Below are positions 16,287-25,197 of a stretch of DNA of 64,000 nucleotides, in pieces. Each line of letters begins with the position of its first letter. The stretch's first letter is position 1. Location of the stretch: the NCBI GenBank assembly GCA_024123915.1, contig CP099650.1:1736001-1800000 (forward strand), written 5' to 3'. The DNA is from Oxalobacteraceae bacterium OTU3CAMAD1. Lineage in GTDB: Bacteria; Pseudomonadota; Gammaproteobacteria; Burkholderiales; Burkholderiaceae_D. The notes under the pieces are model-generated. The model had not been told where the DNA came from and made no database searches. It worked only from the letters and a program-made list of their open reading frames with translations. Position numbers and translations under genes: made by a program.

Positions 16287-17889
16287 CGCCGCGCCTGCGC
16301 AGCAGGTGGCGGATGCGCGAGCTGAGGGTTTCGACGGTATAAGGTTTTTGCAGCAGGTTGACCCCCGGCGGCAGTTTGCCATCGTGCGAGAGCACCCCTT
16401 CCGCATAGCCCGACGTGAACAGGATCTGCGCCTGCGGCAGTTTTTCGCGTACCAGTTCACTCAATTCCAGGCTGCTTATGCGGCCCGGCATCATCACGTC
16501 CGTGAACAGCAGGTCGACCTCTACGCCGCCATTGATCAGGTGCGTCGCCTGTTCGGCATCGGCGCTGCTCAGTACTTTGTAGCCCAAGGTCGACAGCATG
16601 TCGACGGTTGCCGCCCGTACCGCCTCCTCGTCCTCGACCACCAGTATGGTTTCCACGCCTCCGGTCAACGCCGGCAGCGCGGTGTTGTGTTCCGGCTCCG
16701 CCAGCGCTTCGCTGCGGCGCAGGTAGATCTGCACGCAGGTGCCGGTCCCCAGGGTGCTTTGCAGGGCGATCTCGCCGCCCGATTGCTTGACGAAACCGTA
16801 GGCCATGCTCAGGCCCAGTCCCGTGCCCTGGCCGGTCGGCTTGGTGGTGAAGAATGGTTCGAACGCGCGTTGCATCACCTCCGACGACATGCCCGAGCCG
16901 GTGTCGGCGATCTCAATCAACACGTAGTCGCCCTGGCCGTCGCCGATCTTGGACAGCTGCTCCGAGCCGGATGGCAGGTTGCGGGCGCGGATGGTCAAGG
17001 TGCCGTCGCCGCCCATGGCGTCGCGCGCGTTGATGGCCAGGTTCAGGATCACGTTATTGAGCTGGCTGACATCGACGTCGGTGTTCCACAAGCGCGTGGC
17101 GATATCGGCGATGACCACCGCGCGCGGACCGAGCACGCGGCGCAGCATGTCGTCCATATCGGCCAGCACCGGCGTCAGGTCGACCACCGCGCTTTGCAGC
17201 GGCTGGCGGCGCGCGAACGCGAGCAGGTGCGCTGCCAGCCGCGCGCCGCGCTCGACGCCATTGAGCGCGTTCTCGATGCGCGCCATGCCTTGCGGATTGA
17301 CGTCGCCGACCATCTGCAGCAGATGCAGGTTGCCGCTGATGATCTGCAGGACATTGTTGAAATCGTGGGCCACGCCGCCGGTCAGTTGGCCGATCGCTTC
17401 CATTTTCTGCGCCTGGTGCAGGGCGGCCTGGCTGACGCGCAGTTCCTCTTCGCGCTGGCGCAATTCGAGGAAGGCGGCGTCGCGCTGCTGGCGCGCCTGG
17501 TAGGCGGCGCAGTGGTAGCGGATGCGCGCTTCCAGCTCGCGCGCCTCCGGCCACTTGACCAGATAGTCGTTGGCGCCGAGCGCGAACGCCTGCGCCTTGA
17601 TGTCCGCATCGTCCTCGGACGACAGCAGTATCACCGGCAGATGCTCGGTATATGGATCGGCGCGCAGCATGCGGATCACGTCGAAGCCGTCGGCGCCGGG
17701 CATCCGCAGGTCGACCAGCAGGACGGTGGCGTCGATCTCCTTGCACAGCTGGACGGCCAGTTCGGCGCGGTTGTCATAGCGCAGCGTGATGCCTTGTTGG
17801 CGCGCCATGTGATAGCCGATTAAGTCTTCGGCCATCGCCTCGTCGTCGATCAGCAGGACGGAGCAGTTCTGGGATTGGTTTTGGTTCAT
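16270..17889 (-). CDS. Hybrid histidine kinase: receiver - kinase - receiver
   Basis: 539 residues, ATG start. Receiver 1 (residues 8-125) has LLIDDEAMAED, acceptor in VLLVDLRMPGADGF and Lys in YLVKWPEA. A coiled coil leads to the dimerisation helix with His in GGVAHDFNNVLQII, then HATPase (NLAINARDAMGGDG; IADTGSGMS; FFTTKPTGQGTGLGLSMAYG). Receiver 2 (about 415-530) has LVVEDEEAVR and acceptor in LLFTDVMMPGR. There are no membrane segments; the enzyme is cytoplasmic and takes input through receiver 1. It converges on the phytochrome response regulator, and its promoter side faces heme oxygenase, so a role in light signalling is plausible but inferred. Confidence 0.9.
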   Translation of the reverse strand: MNQNQSQNCSVLLIDDEAMAEDLIGYHMARQQGITLRYDNRAELAVQLCKEIDATVLLVDLRMPGADGFDVIRMLRADPYTEHLPVILLSSEDDADIKAQAFALGANDYLVKWPEARELEARIRYHCAAYQARQQRDAAFLELRQREEELRVSQAALHQAQKMEAIGQLTGGVAHDFNNVLQIISGNLHLLQMVGDVNPQGMARIENALNGVERGARLAAHLLAFARRQPLQSAVVDLTPVLADMDDMLRRVLGPRAVVIADIATRLWNTDVDVSQLNNVILNLAINARDAMGGDGTLTIRARNLPSGSEQLSKIGDGQGDYVLIEIADTGSGMSSEVMQRAFEPFFTTKPTGQGTGLGLSMAYGFVKQSGGEIALQSTLGTGTCVQIYLRRSEALAEPEHNTALPALTGGVETILVVEDEEAVRAATVDMLSTLGYKVLSSADAEQATHLINGGVEVDLLFTDVMMPGRISSLELSELVREKLPQAQILFTSGYAEGVLSHDGKLPPGVNLLQKPYTVETLSSRIRHLLRRRGATTAA

Positions 17890-18037
17890 AGGCAGTATGC
17901 TGGTAGTCCATAAATTTTACCTGAGCTCCATTTTTTCAGATGTTGCCGGCGCCTACTGTGCGCGCGCTAGCATTGCGCTGTGTAAAATCTTGTCATCGAT
18001 AAAAAACTTAGGAAATATCTTGGAGGAAATTTCCTTC

Positions 18038-18616
18038 GTGGAACAAGATGTGCTGACCGCCTTACGGCAGGCAACGGCGCAGCGACATGCCGAACTCGAC
18101 TCCAGCACGCCTTTGGCGGCGGGCGAGGTCGATCTGCGCGCGTATCACGATCATTTGCGCCTGCTGGAGCAGTGGCTTGCGCCGATCCAGGACTGGATGG
18201 CGCAATTCGATGAGGGGCCGGAGCTGCCGCCTTATCTGGATGCGATCAGGCAGGATCTGGCGCATCCGGCATTGGCTGGAATGCCGCCGCCAGCGCGCGG
18301 CGGCACAGCCGTGGAATGGCCCGTCCGGTGTGGGGCGGCGTGGCGCTGGGGCGTTTGTTATGTGATCGAAGGGTCGCAGCTGGGCGGGGCGGTGCTGTAC
18401 AAAAGGCTGGCGGACCGGCTGGCGCCCCATCCGCTCGATTATTTGCGCGGCTCCGGTTCACCAGGGCCGCGCTGGCAGCAATTCATCGCGGCGCTGCGCG
18501 AACATCTGGTGGACGCGCGGGAAATCGCCGAAGCCTGCGAAGGCGCCCGGCAGGCTTTCGACAGCCTGATCGCATTCAACCGTGCGCGATCGACCACCGG
18601 GTCGATCGCAAAATAA
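18038..18616 (+). CDS. bphO: Biliverdin-producing heme oxygenase
   Basis: 192 residues if the GTG at 18038 is the start; GGAGG lies 11 bases upstream and the resulting length fits bacterial BphO. The frame is open further upstream but codes unlikely sequence there. The proximal heme ligand is His17 (RQATAQRHAELDS), and the distal-helix signature is RWGVCYVIEGSQLGGAVLYKRL. It opens heme to biliverdin, the chromophore needed by the bacteriophytochrome at 13550-15790. Unlike many bphO-bphP operons, the two genes are split here by a minus-strand kinase. Confidence 0.88.
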   Translation: MEQDVLTALRQATAQRHAELDSSTPLAAGEVDLRAYHDHLRLLEQWLAPIQDWMAQFDEGPELPPYLDAIRQDLAHPALAGMPPPARGGTAVEWPVRCGAAWRWGVCYVIEGSQLGGAVLYKRLADRLAPHPLDYLRGSGSPGPRWQQFIAALREHLVDAREIAEACEGARQAFDSLIAFNRARSTTGSIAK

Positions 18617-18623
18617 AAGCGGG

Positions 18624-19757
18624 TCAGTAGCTGGTCAACGGTACCGGCTGGCCACCTTTGAAGGTGAAGATCGTCACCGGCGACTGTTTCATGTCGCCGC
18701 GCTCGTCAAATGCGTAGGTGCCGGCGATGCCCTTGTATGAACCGGAGCCGATGACCGCCGCCACTTTCTGCGGATCGATCGAATTCGCCTTCTGCATCGC
18801 TTGCGCGTACAGCATGGTGGCATCGTAGTAGGACGCCGCGTAGACGTCGGCGTCCTGCTTGTAGCGCGCTTTGTACTTCGCCTTGAAGGCGGGGCCGCTG
18901 GAGGCCTTGTCCAGGATCGCGCCACCCTGCGAGCACAGGACGTTGTCGGCCACCGCATCGCCACCGAGCTTGCCCATCTCGCCGGTGCAGATGGTGTCGC
19001 CGCCCAGCAGTTTGGCGGTAATGCCCAGCTGCTTCATCTGGCGGACCATCGGCGCCGCCTGCGGCGCGTAGCCGCCGAAGAAGATCGCCTCGACCTTCTT
19101 GTTTTTCAGCTTGGTCAGGATGGCGTTGAAGTCGAACGCCTTGTCGGTGGTGAATTCGTGGCCGGCCACGGTCATGCCGGAGGCCTTCGCCTGCTTCTTG
19201 AATTCCTCGGCCACGCCCTGGCCGAAGGCGGTGCGGTCGTCGATCACGGCGACGTTCTTGAACTTGAGTTCATTGGCCGCGTACAGCGCCATCTTGGAAC
19301 CGAGCTGGGAGTCGCTGGCATTGACCCGGAACAGGCCCTTGTAGCCTTGCATCGTGATCTTCGGATTGGTGGCGATGGTGGCGACCAGCACGCCGGCATC
19401 GTTGTACGCGCGCGAGGACGGTATCGCCACGCCGGAGTTGTATGGGCCGACCACGTATTTGACGCCGTTGTCGATCAGTTTTTGCGCGGCGGCGACGCCA
19501 GCTTTCGGGTCGCCCTGGTCGTCCTCCGACATCAGTTCGAATTTGAGCTTCTTGCCGGCCACGGTGATCGGCTTGGCGTTGAGTTCCTCCACCGCCAGAC
19601 GGGCGCCGTTCTCGTTGTCCTTGCCCGAAAAAGCCTGCGCGCCGGAGAGCGGGCCGCTATGGCCGATCTTGACCACGGTGTCCTGGGCGTAGGCGCCGGT
19701 GGCGGCCAGTAGCGCCGTGGCGGCGGCGATGTGCTTTACGCTGTGCTTTAAAGTCAT
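18624..19757 (-). CDS. Branched-chain amino-acid ABC transporter, periplasmic binding protein (LivJ/LivK-like)
   Basis: 377 residues from the ATG after GGGAGTTCGC. Sec signal peptide (KHIAAATALLAATGAYA), then the type I periplasmic fold: TVVKIGHSGPLSGAQAFSGKDNENGARLAVEELN, YVVGPYNSGVAIPSSRAYNDAGV, FFGGYAPQAAPMVRQMKQLG. It captures Leu/Ile/Val or related ligands for an ABC importer. No permease or ATPase genes (livHMGF) are next to it, so it is an orphan binding protein in this window. Its stop is seven bases from the convergent heme oxygenase stop. Confidence 0.92.
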   Translation of the reverse strand: MTLKHSVKHIAAATALLAATGAYAQDTVVKIGHSGPLSGAQAFSGKDNENGARLAVEELNAKPITVAGKKLKFELMSEDDQGDPKAGVAAAQKLIDNGVKYVVGPYNSGVAIPSSRAYNDAGVLVATIATNPKITMQGYKGLFRVNASDSQLGSKMALYAANELKFKNVAVIDDRTAFGQGVAEEFKKQAKASGMTVAGHEFTTDKAFDFNAILTKLKNKKVEAIFFGGYAPQAAPMVRQMKQLGITAKLLGGDTICTGEMGKLGGDAVADNVLCSQGGAILDKASSGPAFKAKYKARYKQDADVYAASYYDATMLYAQAMQKANSIDPQKVAAVIGSGSYKGIAGTYAFDERGDMKQSPVTIFTFKGGQPVPLTSY

Positions 19758-19933
19758 GCGAACTCCCGATGTCGTTGTTATGAAATGCAATCCGTGATTA
19801 TCGCTAAAAACGAATCGTATTATCGTGTGACTTTGGCGCGGGATCGGGAATTATTTGGCGTGATCGGCCTTTAAAGGCAGGGCGGTCGAAATTTAATTCG
19901 GTGGGACGGAAGCGGCCATGCGTGGCGGTGGCG

Positions 19934-19960
19934 GGATGGCGCGCCCTCGACGCGCCATCC
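19934..19960 (-). terminator. Perfect 10-bp hairpin downstream of the Ala-rich protein gene
   Basis: GGATGGCGCG (19934-19943), seven-base loop, CGCGCCATCC (19951-19960). It lies about 50 bases past the stop of the minus-strand gene ending at 20009. There is no T-tract on either strand, so it may act with Rho or protect the mRNA end. Confidence 0.45.
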
Positions 19961-20008
19961 TTGTGCCGATTTCCGCATGCGGCCCGCTGCGTGCTCGCTG
20001 CGTTATTG

Positions 20009-21856
20009 TTACTGGCCCGGCCCGATGCCGCGAGTCCTGGCCGGCGCCGTGACGGCCGACACACGCGGCGTGGCGCTGACGGCCGTCTGGGTGGCGCGCG
20101 CATTGGCGCCCAGAAGCGCCGGGTCCGTGATGTTGTACGCGGCGATGGCCGCCGCCAGCGCGGGATTGCCCTGTAGCGGATTGGTTTGCACCGTGGACGC
20201 CTGCACGGCGGCGACTTGGGCGGCGCGCGCCTGCTGCGCCGCATCCGCCGCCGCCGCGTTGGCGGCGGCCAGGTTGCTGGCGGTGGTTTGCGCGGCAGCT
20301 GCCTGTTGGGCGGCGATGGCGCCGGCGGCGTTGACCGCCTCCGGCGTCGTCGCAGCTGCCAGTGCGGCGCGTGCCTGCGCGGCGGCGGCGCTGGCCTCGG
20401 CGCTCTGCGCCGCCAGTGCGTCGGCCGCGCTTTGCGCAGCCAGTGCCTGCGCCTGTGCCGATGCCGCGGCGGCGGTGGCCGCCGCCAGATTGGTGGCCGC
20501 GTTTTGCGCCGCGACGGCTTGCTGCTCGGCGGTCGCGTTGGCGGAATTGGCGGCTGCCGCCGCAGCGGCCGCGTTCTGCGCGGCGTTTGCCTGCGCCGCC
20601 GCCTGCGCGCTGGCGGCGCTTGCCGCGCTTAATCCCGATGCAGCCTGCTGCCGTGCCGCCTGTGCCGCCGCCGTGGCCTGCGCGGCGTCGGACGCCGCCT
20701 GCGCCGCACTGCGCTCGGCATTGGCATTGGCCGCAGCCTGGTTCTCTTCCGCTGTATCGGCTGCGGTCGCCTGGTTTCGCTCCGCCTGTTCGGCCGCTTG
20801 CAGCGATTGCGCGGTCTGGGTTTGCTGGGATGGCAGGGCGTTGATGTTGGCTTCCTGTGTGTCGGCTTCCTGTGCGTTGGCTACCCGCGCGTTCGCGCGT
20901 GCCTCGGCGTTCTGCGCGGCGATGACTTCGGCGGTGGACGCCTGCAGCGGATTGACGATCGGCGAATCCGGCGCCGTCGCCCGTGGCGTGAGCGGCTGCT
21001 CCAGTTCCGCGCGCTGCGCCGCCAGCCGGGCGGCGCCGGTGTCCGGCAATGGAATCTGCCGCAGCAGATCGAGTTCGGCGCGCGCCATATCCAGCCGCGC
21101 GTTGGCCACCAGGTCTTCCGGCGTCAACGCGTCCTGCTGCGCGCTGGCCAGCGCGGGCAGGGCGCCGCTGCCGGCCGCGCTTAACTGCTCGGCAAAGCGC
21201 GTCGCCAGCTCGCTAAAGGTGTCGAGCGTGTTTTGCAGCGTGTTGGTGGTCGACTGGTTGTCGGTGTTGAAGGAGGCGCGCAAAATCTCGTTGTCGAGCG
21301 ACAGGCCGGCGGCGGCGTCCGACAACAGCGGTGGCTGCAAGGTGACACCGATTCGGGAGAGGCTCTGGGCCAGGCTTTGGGCTGCGCTTTGTTGATTCGG
21401 TTGGTTAGCTTGGTTTAGCTGGTTAGCCTGGTTCAGCTGCTGGGCCGTATTCGCGCCGAAGGTCTGCCGGTTCAAGCTTTCCACCAGGTTGTTGAGCAGC
21501 GAAGGTCCTTGCGGTTGGGCTTGGTTAAAATCGACGCTGGGCAATAAGTTGAAGGCATTCACTACATTTTGCGTCGCGTCATTTAATGTTGCCGCGCGGG
21601 CGGCGGCCTCCTGCGGATCGGCGCCATCCGCTGTTTGCAGTTGGGCGATCTGCTCGCGGGACTGCGATACCGTCAGCAAAAAGTTGGCCACCGGCGACAA
21701 GTCGACTTGGACCGATGATTGCGCGGGAGCATCAAGTGCGGAGCCGACCGGGGCGATCGTCGCCGAGTTGACAGAGTCGACCGCCGCCGTGGGCGACACC
21801 AGCGGAAAGTTCGCCGGGTTGGGCCCGCTCAGCGTTGTGGATGAGATGGGAAACAT
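20009..21856 (-). CDS. Very Ala-rich coiled-coil protein of unknown function
   Basis: 615 residues from the ATG after GAGGAGAG. Residues 1-290 are mixed and Gln/Asn/Leu-rich, with a short LNQANQLNQANQPNQQ repeat near 150 and predicted helices (LATRFAEQL; LARLDMARAELDLLRQIPLPDTG). Residues about 300-575 are almost only Ala, Gln, Asn, Glu, Thr and Ser, with long AQAAAQAN-type stretches suggesting an extended helix or coiled coil. There is no signal peptide or membrane segment. No family is recognised; the composition is unlike any neighbour. The extreme GC bias produces long open frames on all strands here, but the good ribosome binding site and an ordered N-terminal half support this frame. 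Confidence 0.6.
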   Translation of the reverse strand: MFPISSTTLSGPNPANFPLVSPTAAVDSVNSATIAPVGSALDAPAQSSVQVDLSPVANFLLTVSQSREQIAQLQTADGADPQEAAARAATLNDATQNVVNAFNLLPSVDFNQAQPQGPSLLNNLVESLNRQTFGANTAQQLNQANQLNQANQPNQQSAAQSLAQSLSRIGVTLQPPLLSDAAAGLSLDNEILRASFNTDNQSTTNTLQNTLDTFSELATRFAEQLSAAGSGALPALASAQQDALTPEDLVANARLDMARAELDLLRQIPLPDTGAARLAAQRAELEQPLTPRATAPDSPIVNPLQASTAEVIAAQNAEARANARVANAQEADTQEANINALPSQQTQTAQSLQAAEQAERNQATAADTAEENQAAANANAERSAAQAASDAAQATAAAQAARQQAASGLSAASAASAQAAAQANAAQNAAAAAAAANSANATAEQQAVAAQNAATNLAAATAAAASAQAQALAAQSAADALAAQSAEASAAAAQARAALAAATTPEAVNAAGAIAAQQAAAAQTTASNLAAANAAAADAAQQARAAQVAAVQASTVQTNPLQGNPALAAAIAAYNITDPALLGANARATQTAVSATPRVSAVTAPARTRGIGPGQ

Positions 21857-22061
21857 GGCGCTCTCCTCGAATCGGTTTGACCGTATGTTATCCCAGAATC
21901 CTCCTGACCGGCGGCCGCGTCCGTGTGGCAACTCACATACTGGAACAACTTCGCCCGAGGTCGTCTTTTTGTTAGATTGCGCACGGTAGCGTTTGACCAA
22001 CAGGCCTATCTTGGTTCCTGCAGTGTTGAAAACAAACGACCAACAACCGAGAGGAACCATC

Positions 22062-22469
22062 ATGGAAAACAGCATCGATACTAAAATCAACGGTACCACT
22101 GGTAATAACACCGGCAACAACGCCGGCAACAGCACCCGCGACGGCGTGACCCAAATTGGCAAGGACCTGCGCGCCGATGCGCACGCCGCCATCGACCGCG
22201 TCGCCGACAAGGTTCCACCAACCGCCGACCGTCTGGCAACCCGCGCCCACACCGGCGTCGATAAAGTCGCCGACGGCGTCGCCAGCGTTTCCGGCACCGT
22301 GGACAGCGTCTCCGAGCGTCTGGCTGTCCGCAGCAAGCAAGTCACCGAAAGCTACAAGAAACTGGCCGAATCGGGCCGCAGCCACGTGCGCTCCAGCCCT
22401 GCGATTTCGGTGTTGATCGCCGCCGCCGCAGGCTATGGCATCTCCAAGCTGCTTAACTCGCGCAAGTAA
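22062..22469 (+). CDS. YqjD/ElaB/DUF883-like membrane-anchored stress protein
   Basis: 135 residues, ATG after GAGGAACCATC. An Asn/Gly/Thr-rich N-terminus (residues 8-25) leads to a long amphipathic helix (LRADAHAAIDRVADKVPPTADRLA...VDKVADGVASVSGTVDSVSERL), then a C-terminal hydrophobic anchor SPAISVLIAAAAGYGISKLL ending NSRK. This is the layout of YqjD/ElaB-type tail-anchored proteins, which in E. coli associate with ribosomes in stationary phase. Located 75 bases before the HPII catalase, consistent with joint stress expression. Confidence 0.6.
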   Translation: MENSIDTKINGTTGNNTGNNAGNSTRDGVTQIGKDLRADAHAAIDRVADKVPPTADRLATRAHTGVDKVADGVASVSGTVDSVSERLAVRSKQVTESYKKLAESGRSHVRSSPAISVLIAAAAGYGISKLLNSRK

Positions 22470-22544
22470 TCCAGGCTGCCCGACCGGTATCGCTGCTGGT
22501 GCGACCGGCGGCCCGTGCGGGCGCCGATCACCAAGGGAAACCCA

Positions 22545-24965
22545 ATGGCAACTAGCAAAAAGACGCCGGCCTCCGTAATGGGGGCTGGCTCCGTATTGAG
22601 CACCGTCGCAGGACCATCAACGTCTACGCCCCCGACCAGTTTGGGCGGCGTGCCCCAGGAAGCCGCCTTGCTGGCGAAAGTGGGCGGTACCCAGGCGGTC
22701 GCCGAGGGCATGCCCTTCAACGTCAATAAGCCGGGCGAACATGGCGACGCATCGCGCACGCCGCAGCCCGGCCAGACCGTCGCACCACCGCATCCCATCG
22801 CCGGCGCCAGCACCACCGGCGAAACCACCGCTTCGCCCAAAGTCGGCAGCGGCGTGCCGCCGCACAGCGTCAACGCCACCATTGAGCCGCTGGACCGCGT
22901 GCGTGTCGATTCCGCCGACCAGCGCTTGACCACCAACCAGGGCGTGCCGGTCGCCGACAACCAGAATTCGCTCAAGGTCGGCCTGCGCGGCCCGACCGCG
23001 ATGGAAGACTTCATCCTGCGCGAAAAGATCACCCATTTCGACCATGAGCGCATTCCGGAACGCGTGGTGCACGCGCGCGGCTCCGCCGCCCACGGCTACT
23101 TCGAAAGCTATGGCGATTTGAGCGCCGTCACGCGCGCCGCGCCGTTCGCCGCCGCAGGCAAACGCACGCCGGTGTTCGTGCGCTTCTCCACCGTCGCCGG
23201 CGAACGCGGTTCGGCCGACACCGTGCGCGATGTGCGCGGCTTCGCCGTCAAGTTCTACACCGACGAAGGCAACTGGGATTTGGTCGGCAATAACATGCCC
23301 GTCTTCTTCATCCAGGACGCGATGAAGTTCCCGGACCTGGTCCACGCCGTCAAGCCCGAGCCGCACCACGCGATGCCGCAGGCCTCCAGCGCGCACGACA
23401 CCTTCTGGGATTTCGTCTCGCTGATGCCGGAATCGACCCACATGCTGCTGTGGCAGATGTCGGACCGCGCCATCCCGCGCAGCTACCGCACCATGCAGGG
23501 CTTCGGCGTGCACACCTTCCGCCTGGTGAATGCGCAGGGCGTTTCGGTGTTCTGCAAGTTCCACTGGAACCCGGTGCCGGGCACGCATTCGCTGGTGTGG
23601 GACGAAGCGGCCAAGATCATCGGCGCCGATCCGGACTACCATCGCCGCGACCTGTGGGAAGCGATCGAGGCGGGCGCCTATCCGGAATGGGAACTGGGCC
23701 TGCAGATCTTCACCGAGGAACAGGCGGAGGAATTCCCGTTCGACGTGCTCGATTCGACCAAGATCGTGCCGGAGGAACTGGTGCCGGTGCAGATCGTCGG
23801 AAAAATGACACTGAACCGCAATCCGGATAACTTCTTCGCCGAGACCGAACAGGTGGCCTTCTGCACCGCGCACATTGTGCCGGGCATCGACTTCACCAAC
23901 GACCCGCTGCTGCAAGGCCGTATCCACTCGTATCTGGACACGCAGATCAGCCGTCTCGGTGGCGCCAACTTCCACGAGATTCCGATCAACACGCCGGTGG
24001 CGCAGGTGCACAACAACCAGCGCGACGGCATGCATCGCCAGGCGATCGCGCGCGGCCGCGTGGCCTACGAACCAAACTCGCTGGCCGGCGGTAATCCGTT
24101 CCAGGCCGGGATGGCCGGCTTCCAGACAGCCTTCAGCAGCGTGAAGCAGGCGCCCGAGGACAAGGTGCGCGGCAAGCCGGAGCTGTTCGCCGACCACTAC
24201 TCGCAGGCGCGCCTGTTCTGGATCAGCCAGACGCCGTCGGAGCAAACCCACATTGTCAACGCCTTCAGCTTCGAGTTGGGTCGCGTGCAGACGCCTGCGA
24301 TTCGTGTGCGCCTGCTGTCGATGCTGGCCAACGTCGATCCGGTGCTGGCCGAAGGCGTGGCGCAGGGCCTGGGCCTGGAGGTACCGGCACCGATGCCATT
24401 GGCGACCACCGCGCCGCAGCCCCACTATGCACCGTCGCCGGCGCTGTCGCTGCTGGCGCGTCCTGGCGCCGTGGGCGTTCAGGCGCGCAAGGTCGCCATC
24501 CTGGCGGCGCATGGCGTCGATGCCGCCGGCGTCAAGGCGATCTACGCCGATTTGCTGGCCGCCGGCGCGGTGCCGCGCCTGGTGGCGCCGCACCTGGGTC
24601 AACTGGTCGCCGCCGACGGCAGCGCGCTGGATGTGGAAATCACTATCCAGGGCGGTCCGCCGGTGCTGTACGACGCAGTGATCGTGGCCGACGGCGAAGC
24701 CAGCGCCAAGATGCTGATGGGCGATGCGGACGCACTCGATTTCGTGCGCCAGCAGTTCCGTCACTGCAAGCCGATTCTGGCCGTGGGCGCGGGCGCCGAT
24801 TTGCTGCGCAAGGCCGGCGTGCCGGAGAAGCTGGAAAACGGTACGGCCGATCCATCGCTGTGGTGCGTGCCGGCTGGCGGCGTGCTGCCGGCGCTGACGG
24901 AGTTCAAAGCCGCCCTGGGCGCGCATCGCAACTTCCAGCGCGAGGTTGACGCGGCTGCGCTGTAA
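22545..24965 (+). CDS. katE: Large-subunit monofunctional catalase (HPII type)
   Basis: 806 residues, ATG after AAGGGAAACCC. An N-terminal extension of about 140 residues, Pro/Thr-rich in part, precedes the catalase core: distal His in [18 protein letters not shown]-type region [18 protein letters not shown], and the proximal Tyr in [14 protein letters not shown]. Residues about 640-806 are the DJ-1/PfpI-like domain typical of HPII ([49 protein letters not shown]). It breaks down hydrogen peroxide. The gene name is applied by domain layout and length (E. coli KatE has 753 residues). Confidence 0.93.
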   Translation: MATSKKTPASVMGAGSVLSTVAGPSTSTPPTSLGGVPQEAALLAKVGGTQAVAEGMPFNVNKPGEHGDASRTPQPGQTVAPPHPIAGASTTGETTASPKVGSGVPPHSVNATIEPLDRVRVDSADQRLTTNQGVPVADNQNSLKVGLRGPTAMEDFILREKITHFDHERIPERVVHARGSAAHGYFESYGDLSAVTRAAPFAAAGKRTPVFVRFSTVAGERGSADTVRDVRGFAVKFYTDEGNWDLVGNNMPVFFIQDAMKFPDLVHAVKPEPHHAMPQASSAHDTFWDFVSLMPESTHMLLWQMSDRAIPRSYRTMQGFGVHTFRLVNAQGVSVFCKFHWNPVPGTHSLVWDEAAKIIGADPDYHRRDLWEAIEAGAYPEWELGLQIFTEEQAEEFPFDVLDSTKIVPEELVPVQIVGKMTLNRNPDNFFAETEQVAFCTAHIVPGIDFTNDPLLQGRIHSYLDTQISRLGGANFHEIPINTPVAQVHNNQRDGMHRQAIARGRVAYEPNSLAGGNPFQAGMAGFQTAFSSVKQAPEDKVRGKPELFADHYSQARLFWISQTPSEQTHIVNAFSFELGRVQTPAIRVRLLSMLANVDPVLAEGVAQGLGLEVPAPMPLATTAPQPHYAPSPALSLLARPGAVGVQARKVAILAAHGVDAAGVKAIYADLLAAGAVPRLVAPHLGQLVAADGSALDVEITIQGGPPVLYDAVIVADGEASAKMLMGDADALDFVRQQFRHCKPILAVGAGADLLRKAGVPEKLENGTADPSLWCVPAGGVLPALTEFKAALGAHRNFQREVDAAAL

Positions 24966-25002
24966 AGGCAACTGGAACCGGGGTTCACGCGAACCACGGT
25001 TC

Positions 25003-25100
25003 CACGTAGGGCGGATTAGCGCAGCGTAATCGGCCATGTATGCGCCGTCGGTGGCCCACGCATGGCCGATTACGGCGTTCCGCCTAATCCGCCCTACGTG
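25003..25100. repeat. Dispersed palindromic intergenic repeat, copy 2 (98 bp)
   Basis: Perfect 17-bp terminal inverted repeats CACGTAGGGCGGATTAG. Inside, TAATCGGCCATG and CATGGCCGATTA form a second stem. It follows the catalase stop by 37 bases and precedes the MFS gene, so a role as terminator or mRNA-end structure is possible. Confidence 0.9.
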
Positions 25101-25197
25101 TCTCCCTTCCTTTTGGAACTTCAACAATGACGTGCATAGTGATATGCTCGTCCCCAGCAACTTCTCTCCTATAAAAGACCCATAAGAACTGGCATCG

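Noticed and set aside
19977..21395. 472-codon Ala/Cys-rich frame on the plus strand opposite the Ala-rich protein
   Set aside because: Long Ala/Cys runs arise from reading GCN repeats in antisense; no ribosome binding site, and the minus-strand frame has an ordered N-terminal half and a good Shine-Dalgarno.
22617..25160. 847-codon open frame opposite the catalase
   Set aside because: Antisense shadow of katE; runs through the palindromic repeat and has no recognisable domain.
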